Of a stretch of DNA of 64,000 nt, positions 8,265-18,000 are shown one piece after another. The stretch is from assembly GCF_000430685.1 (NCBI RefSeq), contig NZ_AUMM01000011.1, forward strand, positions 1-64,000, given 5' to 3'. The stretch is from Tuberibacillus calidus DSM 17572. Its GTDB lineage: Bacteria > Bacillota > Bacilli > Bacillales > Sporolactobacillaceae. The position numbers were made by a program, and so were the translations under genes. Each line of letters begins with the position of its first letter. Position 1 is the stretch's first letter. The notes under the pieces were generated by a model. It saw nothing but the letters and a program-made list of their open reading frames with translations. It made no database searches and was not told the origin of the DNA.

Positions 8265-9070
8265 TCATCATGAACTATCAACCGATTGACGTGAGTACGG
8301 CCATGCAGCTTGTTGGTTCATCGGAACGTTATCAAAGCATTTTGCAAGCGATGTCAACGAGTCAAGAAGTGTTTAATTATCCGAATGCGGAATTATTCAC
8401 CTTTTCTGTTCATCTTCGGGCGGCTATTATTGATGCAGCTGTAAAGTTAGCGGAGAGTGATGTACGGTTTGCCACCTTTTACGGCTCTAAATGCAATCCA
8501 GAGTACTGGCAATTAAGTCACGAAGGCGGTTTCCTCCTCAAGCCAAACGTACAACCGAGTCACGCCATTCGTGACATCTTTAATAATAGCAGGCAGTATG
8601 CCTTTGAATGCGCAACCGCAATGGTCATTATCCTTTTAAAAGGGGTAAACCGGACGATTGGGGATGAAGCGTTTAATCGTTTATATCGCCACCTTTATCT
8701 TTGGGATTGGCATGAGGAACCGCATTTGCCACTGATTATCGAGCCTGTTGAAGCGGGCGGCATTCCGGGTGACATTATTTATTTTAAAAATCCACAAGTG
8801 AATCCGAGAACACCCTGGTGGCAAGGTGAAAACGCGGTCGTCCTCCCAAATGGCCGCTACTATGGGCATGGAGTTGGGATTCAAACCGCTGAAGGCATCA
8901 TTGCAACGTTAAATAAATTTAGACGACCGGGGGCCACCCGTTCCGCCTTTATTATGGATCGTGCCACGAGAATTAATGTTGCCCATCTCTATGTCCTTCT
9001 CCATTCCCGCATCAACGGTTGGACATCGGAGCGCAAAGGTACAAATCGTCGAAGCACAACCCATTTATAG
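8261..9070 (+). CDS. tgl: Protein-glutamine gamma-glutamyltransferase (spore coat transglutaminase)
   Basis: A 269-residue enzyme that forms epsilon-(gamma-glutamyl)lysine cross-links between spore coat proteins. The active-site Cys117 is in QYAFECATAMVI. The Glu of WWQGENAVVLPNGRYYGHGVGI and the nearby His match the catalytic region of Bacillus Tgl. The N-terminal FTFSVHLRAAIIDAA and FYGSKCNPEYW are also family-typical. ATG at 8261 overlaps the stop of the upstream gene by 4 bases. The C-terminus is some 20 residues longer than the 245-residue B. subtilis protein and ends in a basic, Ser/Thr-rich tail. Its presence implies an endospore former. Confidence 0.93.
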   Translation: MIIMNYQPIDVSTAMQLVGSSERYQSILQAMSTSQEVFNYPNAELFTFSVHLRAAIIDAAVKLAESDVRFATFYGSKCNPEYWQLSHEGGFLLKPNVQPSHAIRDIFNNSRQYAFECATAMVIILLKGVNRTIGDEAFNRLYRHLYLWDWHEEPHLPLIIEPVEAGGIPGDIIYFKNPQVNPRTPWWQGENAVVLPNGRYYGHGVGIQTAEGIIATLNKFRRPGATRSAFIMDRATRINVAHLYVLLHSRINGWTSERKGTNRRSTTHL

Positions 9071-9136
9071 TGCTTTGTATAACGGTTCTGGGAGTACTTT
9101 AGCGACCATTACATGTTGAAGTAGATCAGTGAGGCA

Positions 9137-9548
9137 AATGTTACGCAATCTGAAAAAGCGTTATATTTCATGGGCTGGGATTCCCGAAAATAATACGCAA
9201 TCGCGAGAAATGGGATTTTCTGGGTTCCATTTCGGCCAAAAACAAAAAAGGCATATTATTTTGAAGCCGATCAATCAGACAAATGATACGCAATTTGAAA
9301 AAGCATATCATTTCATGAGCTGGAAGCCCCGTAAATAATACGCAATCGCGAAAAATGGAGTTATCTGGGAGCTATTTCGACCAAAAATATAAAAAGCATA
9401 TCATTTTGAGGCCAGTTGGTCAGCAAAATGATAAGCAATTTGAAAAAGCATATCATTTCATGAGCAAGAGGCCGCATAAATGATACGCATTTACGGGAAA
9501 TGGAATTATCTAGGTTCCATTTCGACCATAAAAAAAGCGTACCATTTT
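9137..9548. repeat. Array of three ~145-bp units built from inverted repeats
   Basis: The motif AAATGATACGC and its near-complement GCATATCATTT alternate six times each. Forward arms are at 9137, 9189, 9281, 9333, 9426 and 9478; reverse arms at 9159, 9251, 9303, 9396, 9448 and 9538. Same-type arms repeat every 144-145 bases, giving three imperfect tandem copies. Each copy contains one short-loop hairpin (11-base loop) and one long-loop hairpin (about 50-base loop). The long loop carries a conserved GGGTTCCATTTCG-like segment. No convincing gene lies inside. The array sits between tgl and the convergent trhO gene. Confidence 0.85.
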
Positions 9549-9778
9549 AAAATGCTCGCATAAAAACTTTTTCAATGAAATGACCCCCAGCATGGTCGCT
9601 TTTTTTATAAGTAACTTGTTGAAGGCGACACTGGCAGAATATCCTTCGTTCAATACGAGCGCTTTTGTCTAGTGGTACAATTCGGAATTCGCCAGTGTCG
9701 TTAAGCGAAAAATTTCTCATTATTGGTGAATGTTTCTCATTATTGGTGAATGACGCTTTGACTCGGCCCGCGACGGAA
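9549..9778. other. Non-coding stretch with a 20-bp tandem duplication and an inverted repeat
   Basis: The 20-base sequence TTTCTCATTATTGGTGAATG is exactly repeated at 9713-9732 and 9733-9752. CGACACTGGC (9626-9635) is the inverse of GCCAGTGTCG (9691-9700), a possible long-range stem. No gene with a ribosome-binding site was found. The stretch follows the hairpin array and precedes the 3' end of trhO. Confidence 0.6.
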
Positions 9779-10717
9779 TCAGCCGTTTACTTGCTGCAAT
9801 TGTTTTTGTTCTTGTTTGTGCTTGATGACATATCGGTTATTCGGATGTTCACGACACGTATCGGAACATGAATGCCAGTATTTATCTTCACAATCGGTGC
9901 AGCAAATAAATTGTCGGTTGCATTCAGGATTAGCACAATTGATCAGGCGATCCTCACGCTTCCCGCAATAATGGCATTGACCGACAATGACGTCTTCATC
10001 GGTTTGATTGACGGGAACCGCAATTCGGCTGTCAAACACATAGCATTTCCCATCATAAAGGCGCCCTTTAACTTCCGGGTCTTTTCCATATTCAATGATG
10101 CCGCCGTGAAGCTGGTTAACATCTTTAAAACCTTGTTTGATTAAATAGCCGGTAAATTTCTCACAGCGAATGCCGCCTGTGCAATACGCTAAGATTTTTT
10201 TATCCTTTTTATCTGCTAAATGCTCCTCAACCCATTTCGGCAATTCTCTGAAGGCATCAATATCCGGTAAAATCGCGCCGCGAAAATGTCCAATTTGATG
10301 CTCATACGTATTCCGGGCATCGATGACGACGACGTCATCATCTTGCAACGCTTCATAGAATTCTTTCGGGGATAAATGCTTTCCGGTCAGTTCATTCGGG
10401 TTGATATCCTCTTCTAATTTCAATGAAACGATTTCTTTGCGATGGCGTACGGAAATTCTTTTGAAAGCATGGCCATCCGCTTCATCGATTTTGAAGACAA
10501 TATCTGAAAAACGGGGATCGTCTCTTAAAGCTTTCATATAGCGGTCGGTTTGTTCGACCGTTCCAGATAGCGTGCCGTTAATGCCTTCTGAAGAAATAAG
10601 AATGCGCCCTTTGACACCAAGTTCCTTACAAAACGCCAAATGTTCCGCCGTAAAGGTTTCCGGGTCATCGATCGGCACGTATTTATAGTAAAGCAATACT
10701 CGATATGGTTTACTCAT
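9779..10717 (-). CDS. trhO: tRNA uridine(34) hydroxylase, rhodanese-like (TrhO)
   Basis: A 312-residue protein of the UPF0176/TrhO family, which hydroxylates U34 to ho5U in tRNA wobble positions. An acylphosphatase/ferredoxin-like N-terminal domain ([18 protein letters not shown]) precedes a rhodanese domain with active-site Cys179 in [16 protein letters not shown]. The Cys-rich C-terminal extension ([32 protein letters not shown]) is typical of the longer forms and could bind zinc. Length is normal. It appears to be a single-gene transcript. Confidence 0.93.
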   Translation of the reverse strand: MSKPYRVLLYYKYVPIDDPETFTAEHLAFCKELGVKGRILISSEGINGTLSGTVEQTDRYMKALRDDPRFSDIVFKIDEADGHAFKRISVRHRKEIVSLKLEEDINPNELTGKHLSPKEFYEALQDDDVVVIDARNTYEHQIGHFRGAILPDIDAFRELPKWVEEHLADKKDKKILAYCTGGIRCEKFTGYLIKQGFKDVNQLHGGIIEYGKDPEVKGRLYDGKCYVFDSRIAVPVNQTDEDVIVGQCHYCGKREDRLINCANPECNRQFICCTDCEDKYWHSCSDTCREHPNNRYVIKHKQEQKQLQQVNG

Positions 10718-10787
10718 TGTGTCTAGCCTCCATCATCACCTAAAAATATGCCTGTCTTAATCCAAAATATCATTATAACCCAATATA

Positions 10788-11027
10788 TTACCTTTTATCA
10801 ATTGGCTTTTCCAGCACATACAATTCTTCGTCAATAGAAGTCCATTGTTGTTCCAGCATTTGTCTGACATCGCGTAAGGCTTGGTTATATACGAGAGGTG
10901 CAATGTGATCGATAAAGAAAGCATAAAGGTTTTCCGCTCCGATCAGTCCCAATTCCTCATGTCTTTCATCATAAAAATAGCTTTGAAGCTTTGATATAAT
11001 AAGCTCCTTTTGTGCTCGGTTCAACAT
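10788..11027 (-). CDS. DUF2164 family small protein
   Basis: A 79-residue protein resembling DUF2164: an N-terminal LNRAQKELIISKLQSYFYDERHEELG segment, then IGAENLYAFFIDHIAPLVYNQALRDVRQML. It is predicted soluble and helical. The start ATG at 11027 follows AGGGTGATG. Members are widespread in Firmicutes and proteobacteria with no established function. Confidence 0.8.
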   Translation of the reverse strand: MLNRAQKELIISKLQSYFYDERHEELGLIGAENLYAFFIDHIAPLVYNQALRDVRQMLEQQWTSIDEELYVLEKPIDKR

Positions 11028-11174
11028 TTTATCATCACCCTACAAAGAAATGCCTTAAAAATCAATCATCGTGCCTGCGATAATGCTTACTTAGCTATGA
11101 AACCAAAAAGATTGTAGGTAAAGCGATCATTGACCCTATGCTCGCCTGAAAATATTTTATACTTACTTATTTGT

Positions 11175-11244
11175 AAAAAAGGCTGACCTAGGAATGGCGT
11201 TTCCCTTCTTCTCAATTGCCGCGCATCCCTTTTTTAGTCAGCCT
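11175..11244 (-). terminator. Terminator after the bacilliredoxin gene
   Basis: GGCTGAC (11181-11187) pairs with GTCAGCC (11238-11244) across a long GC-containing loop. On the minus strand the stem is followed by TTTTTTAC. Confidence 0.65.
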
Positions 11245-11266
11245 CAACACAAAAATGACTTAAAGG

Positions 11267-11704
11267 TTATTGTCCGCAATGTTCTTCATAGGCTTTTTGC
11301 AAGTTTGCTACAATCGTTTCCAAATCCTCATCCTCTATGTCATCGCGCGGAATAAAGTGCACCACTTGATTGCCTTTTAAAATGGCGAAGGATGGTGATG
11401 AGGGTTCGATATCTCCAAAATACTCGCGCATGCGAGCGGTTGCTTCACGATCTTGACCGGCAAAAACGGTCACTAAATGCTCAGGTTTTACTTTATAATC
11501 GAGCGATTTGACAACGGCTGGTCTCGCTAAACCGGCTGCGCAGCCACAAACTGAATTGACGACGACAAGCGTCGTGCCTTCAGCTTGTGCCATATACTCG
11601 TCCACTTCCTCGGGAGTTTTGAGTTCTTTAAAACCAGCATTCGTCAATTCTTCTCGCATCGGTTTGACAATTTCTCTCATGTATTCTTCATAAGCCATAG
11701 ACAT
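11267..11704 (-). CDS. Bacilliredoxin (BrxA/BrxB, YphP/YqiW family)
   Basis: A 145-residue thioredoxin-fold protein with the CGC active site (Cys53-Gly-Cys55, in VNSVCGCAAGLARPA). Bacilliredoxins remove bacillithiol from S-bacillithiolated proteins after oxidative stress. The segments TVFAGQDREATARMREYF and PSSPSFAILKG are family-typical. ATG at 11704 follows AGGAGG by 9 bases. I cannot decide between BrxA and BrxB from one gene. Its presence suggests the organism makes bacillithiol. Confidence 0.92.
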   Translation of the reverse strand: MSMAYEEYMREIVKPMREELTNAGFKELKTPEEVDEYMAQAEGTTLVVVNSVCGCAAGLARPAVVKSLDYKVKPEHLVTVFAGQDREATARMREYFGDIEPSSPSFAILKGNQVVHFIPRDDIEDEDLETIVANLQKAYEEHCGQ

Positions 11705-11761
11705 CAGATCATACCTCCTTTATGATGGATGACAGACTTACCCTATTTTACAATAGAATGT

Positions 11762-13444
11762 TTAGAAAAGACCAGTTATGACACCGTCGGCTGTGATGTC
11801 CATATTTAAAGCAGCTGGTTTTTTGGGCAATCCCGGCATCGTCATGATATCACCCGTTAGCGCAACGATAAACCCGGCGCCGATTCGCGGTCTTAACTCA
11901 CGGACATGAATGATAAAATCTTTCGGTCTTCCTATTTTAGACGGGTCATCAGATAAAGAATATTGGGTTTTCGCCATACAGACCGGCAGATGTCCCCATC
12001 CGTTTGCCTCAATTTCTTTTAATTGTTTTAAAGCGAGTGAAGAAAACTCGACATCGGCACCACCATAAACCTTTTGTGTAATCGTTTTGATTTTTGTTTT
12101 CACATCCATATCAAGGTCATAAATCGGTGTAAAGGCATTTCGTTTTTCGTTGACCACTTCAACGACAGCATGGGCAAGTGCTTCGCCACCTTTGCCACCT
12201 TCTTCCCAAACATTGGCGACGGCATTTTCTATGCCCCGAGATGTACACCATTCCTGTATAAACGCGATTTCATTCGGGGTGTCTGTGATAAAGCGATTGA
12301 TAGCAACGACATAGGGAAGTCCAAACGCTTCGATGGTTTCGATATGTTTTTCCACATTGGCCATCCCTTTTTCCAAAGCCTTCAAATCCTCCACCTTCAG
12401 TTGGTCTTTTGCTAGACCGCCATGCATTTTTAAAGCGCGGACCGTTACGACGATCACGACAGCGCTCGGTTCGATATCACCCGCTCTTGTTTTTATATCA
12501 AGAAACTTTTCCGCCCCCAGGTCAGCACCAAAACCGGCTTCTGTCACAACATAATCCCCTAATTTCGCAGCGAGTTTAGTCGCTACAACACTATTACATC
12601 CATGTGCAATATTGGCAAAAGGCCCGCCGTGAACGAATGCTGGCGTGTTCTCAAGCGTTTGAACAAGATTTGGATTAATAGCATCCTTTAGTAATAGCGT
12701 TAAGGCTCCTTCCGCGCCAAGGTCTTTGACCGTTACCGGCTGTTTCGCGCGGTTGTAAGCCACAACCATTTTACTCAGCCGGGATTTTAAATCATCGAGG
12801 TCGAGTGATAAACAAAGAATGGCCATAATTTCTGAAGCGACCGTGATATCGAATCCATCCTCACGAGGGACGCCGTTGGCTGTACCGCCGAGTCCGATGA
12901 CGATATGCCGTAAAGCTCGGTCATTCATGTCCATCACGCGTTTCCATAAAATCCGCCTTGGATCGATATTGAGTTCGTTGCCGCGATGGATATGATTATC
13001 GATGAGCGCCGCTAACAAATTATGAGCGGTCGTGATGGCGTGGATGTCTCCTGTAAAATGTAAATTGATGTCCTCCATTGGGACGATTTGCGAGTAGCCA
13101 CCTCCCGCTGCTCCGCCCTTCATTCCCATGCTCGGTCCCAATGACGGCTCACGCAAGGCGATGATCGCTTTTTTCCCAATCCGGTTTAAAGCTTGTCCCA
13201 ACCCAACGGTCACAGTAGATTTTCCTTCACCAGCTGGTGTTGGATTGATGCTGGTTACTAAAACCACTTTACCGTCCGGTTTGTTTTGTAAGCGCTTTAA
13301 TAAACTTGCCGAAACTTTCCCCTTATATCTTCCATAGGGTTCCCAATCTTCATCCGATAAACCGAGTTGTCGAGCGATGGTTTCAATGGGTGCGAGTTTT
13401 GCTTCTTGAGCAATTTCGATGTCCGTTTTGAATGGTTTTGCCAC
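11762..13444 (-). CDS. fhs: Formate--tetrahydrofolate ligase
   Basis: A 560-residue ATP-dependent ligase that makes 10-formyl-tetrahydrofolate from formate. The P-loop [18 protein letters not shown], then [20 protein letters not shown] and the C-terminal [23 protein letters not shown] are diagnostic. GTG at 13444 is chosen because AGGAG lies 9 bases upstream, and the resulting N-terminus ([13 protein letters not shown]) starts as in homologues; the frame extends 10 codons further to 13474. It appears monocistronic. Confidence 0.96.
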   Translation of the reverse strand: MAKPFKTDIEIAQEAKLAPIETIARQLGLSDEDWEPYGRYKGKVSASLLKRLQNKPDGKVVLVTSINPTPAGEGKSTVTVGLGQALNRIGKKAIIALREPSLGPSMGMKGGAAGGGYSQIVPMEDINLHFTGDIHAITTAHNLLAALIDNHIHRGNELNIDPRRILWKRVMDMNDRALRHIVIGLGGTANGVPREDGFDITVASEIMAILCLSLDLDDLKSRLSKMVVAYNRAKQPVTVKDLGAEGALTLLLKDAINPNLVQTLENTPAFVHGGPFANIAHGCNSVVATKLAAKLGDYVVTEAGFGADLGAEKFLDIKTRAGDIEPSAVVIVVTVRALKMHGGLAKDQLKVEDLKALEKGMANVEKHIETIEAFGLPYVVAINRFITDTPNEIAFIQEWCTSRGIENAVANVWEEGGKGGEALAHAVVEVVNEKRNAFTPIYDLDMDVKTKIKTITQKVYGGADVEFSSLALKQLKEIEANGWGHLPVCMAKTQYSLSDDPSKIGRPKDFIIHVRELRPRIGAGFIVALTGDIMTMPGLPKKPAALNMDITADGVITGLF

Positions 13445-13666
13445 GACTTTCCACTCCTGTTTTCTTTTTTTCAATGGTCTGATCCATTTACCCCTATCGT
13501 ATCATAAAGAGAATCATCTGTATCCTTTTGAATCATTTTTATTGCGGAAGATTCAATCACCTAAATATATTGACAATATAAGGTAATATTACTTTTGGTA
13601 AAGTTCTTTTCTTAGTTTTCAGGATGCGTTATTCTATAAGGTGTATTAGAATGAGGGGGAACTTCG

Positions 13667-14077
13667 TTGATTGAAGTCTATATCGACGGCGCTTCGGCCG
13701 GTTGCGGCGGTGTAAGCGGAATTGGCATCGTTTTAAAACTTTCCGACGGAACCGTCGAAGAACACGCCATTAGCGTCGAGGCCAAAAATAATCATGAAGC
13801 GGAATTCATTGCAGCCATTCAAGCCTTAAAATTATGCCTTGCCAAAAAGCTTTCATCGGTATCCTTGCGCACAGATTCACAAATTGTTGACCGCGCACTG
13901 AATCGCCATTACGTGAAAAATTCGCTCTTTCAACCTTATTTGGAACAGTTTAAACAATTGGAAACACAATTCGATTTGTTATTTGTCAAGTGGATCCCGA
14001 GTGCCCAGAACAAGAAAGCAGACCAATTGGCAAAGACCGCGATTCACCGAAGGAAAGAGGGCAAAACCTATGAATAA
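13667..14077 (+). CDS. Ribonuclease HI-like protein
   Basis: A 136-residue RNase H-fold protein of the short reverse-transcriptase-like/RNase HI family found in Bacillus (YpdQ/YpeP-like). The four acidic catalytic residues are present: Asp7 in YIDGAS, Glu44 in NNHEAEF, Asp70 in LRTDSQ and Asp119 in KKADQLA, so it may cleave RNA in RNA-DNA hybrids. Start is TTG at 13667 with GAGGGGG upstream. It overlaps the next gene by 8 bases. Confidence 0.85.
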   Translation: MIEVYIDGASAGCGGVSGIGIVLKLSDGTVEEHAISVEAKNNHEAEFIAAIQALKLCLAKKLSSVSLRTDSQIVDRALNRHYVKNSLFQPYLEQFKQLETQFDLLFVKWIPSAQNKKADQLAKTAIHRRKEGKTYE

Positions 14078-14981
14078 AAAATGGTTCGCCGATTTAGGGC
14101 TCTTATTTGTAGCGTTTATTTGGGGCTCAACGTTTGTGGTTGTGCAAGATGCCGTTCAAGCCATTCCTCCACTGTCCTTTAACGGCTTTCGCTTTTTGTT
14201 TGCTGCCTTGTTTCTTATGTTATTTGCCTTTAGGGCAGGAAAGAAAAACCCCATAAAAATGAGTAAAGGGCTACTTTTAAGCGGCTTTCTTCTTGGGTCT
14301 CTTTTATTTGTCGGTTACGGAACGCAGACGATCGCTTTGGTCTATACAACCTCATCCAAAACCGCCTTTATTACGGGGCTGTCTGTTGTGCTCGTCCCGC
14401 TCTTTTCTTGGCTCTTTTTAAAACAACCGCCGAAAAAGCAAGCGCTCATCGGTGTGGGGTTGGCAACGGTCGGCCTTTACCTTTTGACGGATTTGCAAAG
14501 TTTTACGCTAAACAAAGGAGACGGACTGGCATTCGTTTGTGCCATCGCTTTCGGCGTGCACATCATCGTGACGGCGAAAGTAACGATAAAGTATTCTAGC
14601 ATGGGATTAACAATCATACAACTTACGACCGTCTCCTTTCTAAGCTATATAGGTGGCGCTTGTCTTGACGGTGTGACCCGGACATTTTCGATCGTCCCTT
14701 TTTCTCATCCAGCCGTACTTTTCGCTTGTTTATTCACAGCGCTTTTTGCGACGGCGTGCGCCTTTTTGTTGCAAACGACTCTTCAACGGTATACCTCACC
14801 GACACATGTCGGCCTCATTTTTATTATGGAGCCGGTTTTTGCGGCCATCACCGCATTATTATTTACAAATGAACCGATGTCGCACAAGACAATTGCCGGG
14901 GGCTTCTTTATTCTGCTCGGCATGATGGCAAGCGAATGGCCGATGGGAAAAAAGACTCAGGCTAAATCCTTGAATCTATAA
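14070..14981 (+). CDS. EamA-family (DMT superfamily) transporter
   Basis: A 303-residue inner-membrane protein with about ten hydrophobic helices and two EamA repeats. The first repeat begins LLFVAFIWGSTFVVVQ and contains TTSSKTAFITGLSVVLVPLFSW. The second contains SPTHVGLIFIMEPVFAAITALLF. Family members export amino acids or other metabolites; the substrate is not predictable. ATG at 14070 (AAAGAGGG upstream) lies inside the end of the RNase H-like gene, so translation is coupled; a longer frame from 13983 is an overlap artefact. Confidence 0.88.
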   Translation: MNKKWFADLGLLFVAFIWGSTFVVVQDAVQAIPPLSFNGFRFLFAALFLMLFAFRAGKKNPIKMSKGLLLSGFLLGSLLFVGYGTQTIALVYTTSSKTAFITGLSVVLVPLFSWLFLKQPPKKQALIGVGLATVGLYLLTDLQSFTLNKGDGLAFVCAIAFGVHIIVTAKVTIKYSSMGLTIIQLTTVSFLSYIGGACLDGVTRTFSIVPFSHPAVLFACLFTALFATACAFLLQTTLQRYTSPTHVGLIFIMEPVFAAITALLFTNEPMSHKTIAGGFFILLGMMASEWPMGKKTQAKSLNL

Positions 14982-15026
14982 AACTTAAATTTTCGATACG
15001 AGGACAATTAAAGGTGGTCAAAAACT

Positions 15027-18000
15027 TTGAAAATGGAAACGCGAACAAAGACGGATTTATACGCTTTATATAAATTTTTTCGAGATGCAGGTGACCTTCG
15101 CCGCGCCAAACAAATGAAGCGTTTAATACAAAAGAAAGCGGAAAATCACCTCGTCATCGGCTTCAGCGGCCATTTTTCTGCTGGAAAGTCAAGTCTTATT
15201 AACGCACTCATGGATGACCGATTTTTACCGACAAGCCCCATTCCAACGAGCGCGAATGTCGTCCGGTTAGCCTATGGTGAGCCGAAAATTGTTTTGACCC
15301 GTCATGATGAAACCCGCACGGTCTTTCTACCACCCTACGATGTTCGGGCTATTTGGGAAAACTGCAAAAATGGGCAGGACGTTCTTGAAGTGTTTATTCA
15401 AACGGATCAAGGCATGCCTGAGGATTTAGAGTGGATGGATACCCCTGGGATCGATTCCACCGACCCGCTCCATATGGAAATGACAGAAGATGCCATCATC
15501 CTTGCTGACCACATCTTTTACGTGGCTGATTATAATCATGTATTAGCTGAGGAAAATTATCGTTTTCTCATGACCTTGGAAGAGATGAACAAACCTTATC
15601 ATCTTGTGATCAGCCAAATTGATAAGCATCGGGAAAATGAGCTTTCCTTTGAGGCCTATAAAAAATCCATTTTTGATTCTTTATCCGCCTGGAAACTTAA
15701 ACCGGAGAGCATCCATTTTATTTCGATAAAAGACCTTTCGTTAGCCGTAAATGAATGGGAAGCGTTTCGTTTTTATTTAAAGACGCTATCCGACAAACGC
15801 TCAGCGCAACCTGAAACGGAGGCTGTTCTTCGCAAACTTTATAAGGATCATATCAAATGGTGGAAGAACCAATACGGTGATGCCGAGAAGGCAATGGCTG
15901 AAGCCTTCGATGGGATCGACCGCGAACACCTGACTTACCGGCGGGATGTTTTAAAAACAAAATTAGAAACGCTCCATGCCCGTAAACGTCAGTGGCTAGA
16001 TGACTGCATCAAAGCAGGCGATCAGGCGATCGACAATGCCATTTTAATGCCCTATGAGACGCGAGAACTGGCACGTCAATATATTGAAGCTTGCCAACCG
16101 GATTTTAAAATGGGCTTTTTCTCTACGAAAGCCAAAGTAGAAAAAGAACGGATGAACCGGCTGGATGCCCTTTTACAAAATCTAAATCAACTTCTTTTGA
16201 CAATGAATCGGCAAACAGCGGAAAGCCTGTTCAATCCTTTAAAAAAATATCTATCGATGGATGAGGCCGTACGGACGCGGCTCTATTCATTAAACGTTGA
16301 GGCTTCACCGGAACTCATTGAAAACCATGTTGAAAAAGGCGCCTTACTCACAGGGCAATATGTCTTAACGTATACGGCAGCTCTCGAAAGTACATTAAAA
16401 AAGCAAATGAAAAAAGAGGTTCGTAACCTTTTGGAAGAGCTCACACCGCTCATCAATCAACCGATTCATCAAGCTAAAGAAGCTGTGGAAAATGAAATGA
16501 AGGACTTGGATGAGCAATTAAAACAGTTTGACGCTTATGCCGATGCCCTTAAAAAAGAAAATACTCACTTTCAAACCGGTGAGGAGATCTTAGAGGGAAC
16601 CATTATTTTAAATGAGGAAGAACGGCATCTTGTCGAAGAAGACTTTTTAGCGCAAGAGGAAATGATCGCCTCCATGCGCATGGAAGAAAAACCAATGGCT
16701 GAGAAAAGCCCGACCATTGAGGAAACCCCCTCTGAGATGCCGACGCCTGAAATTCAAGAAGCCCCGGAGGATTGGGAAGCGCGTTTCAGAAAGGCTGAGC
16801 AGATCCTTCGCGGGATTAATGGATTCACTTACCTTGCCGAGCGCTTTTCAAAACGCGCTGATCGGCTGAAAAACCAGCGTTATACGGTCGCCTTATTCGG
16901 CGCCTTCAGCGCAGGAAAATCGTCTTTTGCAAATGCCATGTTAGGACAAAAAGTTTTACCTGTTTCACCCCATCCGACGACCGCAACGATTAACCGGATT
17001 CTGCCGGTCGATTGCGACCACGCGCACGGTTCAGTGGCCATACACTTTAAGACGGAAAAAGCAATATTGGATGAGGTGAACCAAGCTCTTGAAACCTTCC
17101 AACAACGGGTTGACGCTTTAGAGGAATTACCGACTGTTATTGAAAACGCGCTCCTTCAAGCTACCGAATCACGGCACATGGTCTTTCTAAAAGCCGTCGC
17201 GAAGGGGTATCGGGATGCTCAAGGGTCCCTCGGCCGCACCCACACTTTGCCACTTGCTGAAGCTTTGCCTTTTATATCAGTAGAGCAAAAAGCGTGTTTT
17301 GTGGATATGGCCGATATTTACTTTGATTGCCCGCTCACGCAAAGCGGTGTTTCACTCGTCGATACGCCCGGTGCGGACTCCATTAACGCCCGCCACACCG
17401 ATACGGCCTTTCGTTACATCCGCAATGCCGATGCCCTTGTATATATCACTTATTATAACCATGCGTTTTCAAGAGCGGACGAAGAATTTTTGCTGCAGCT
17501 CGGCCGTGTGAAAGAGGCCTTTGAACTAGATAAAATGTTTTTTGTGGTCAACGCCATTGATTTGGCCCAATCGGCCGACGAAGCCCAAGAAGTTGTCCGT
17601 TACGTTCGGGAACGGTTGTACACGTATGGTATTCGTCAAGCCCGCTTGTACGGCATCTCTAGCCTGAAAGCGTTGGAGTCTGGGGAAAATGCATCGTCCG
17701 CCTCGGGTTTTGATAAATTCTACAATGACTGGGACGAATTTGTCCGCTTTGGGTTGCAAAAGCAAACGATTGAGCAAGGTGTGCGCGACTTTGGACATGC
17801 CAAACGCGTGCTCGAAGAAACGATGAAACGGATTGCCCTTTCCGCCACCGAGCGGGAACAAGTGCTTGAAAGGATGGCTGAAGGTTACCGTTATGCGACA
17901 TCGGTGATACAGGCAATGGATGCGAAAGGTGCCCTTTCTCGGTTGCAAAATGAAGTTCGGGAATTGTTTTTCTACGTTAAAAAGCGCGTCATTCAACGTT

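Noticed and set aside
9129-9338. 69-codon open frame on the plus strand inside the hairpin array
   Set aside because: It is created by the tandem repeats, has no good ribosome-binding site and is not kept open in the third copy.
9137-9548. CRISPR array
   Set aside because: The repeats are inverted 11-base arms in 145-base tandem units, with similar sequence between the arms. There are no 25-40 base direct repeats with unique spacers and no cas genes.
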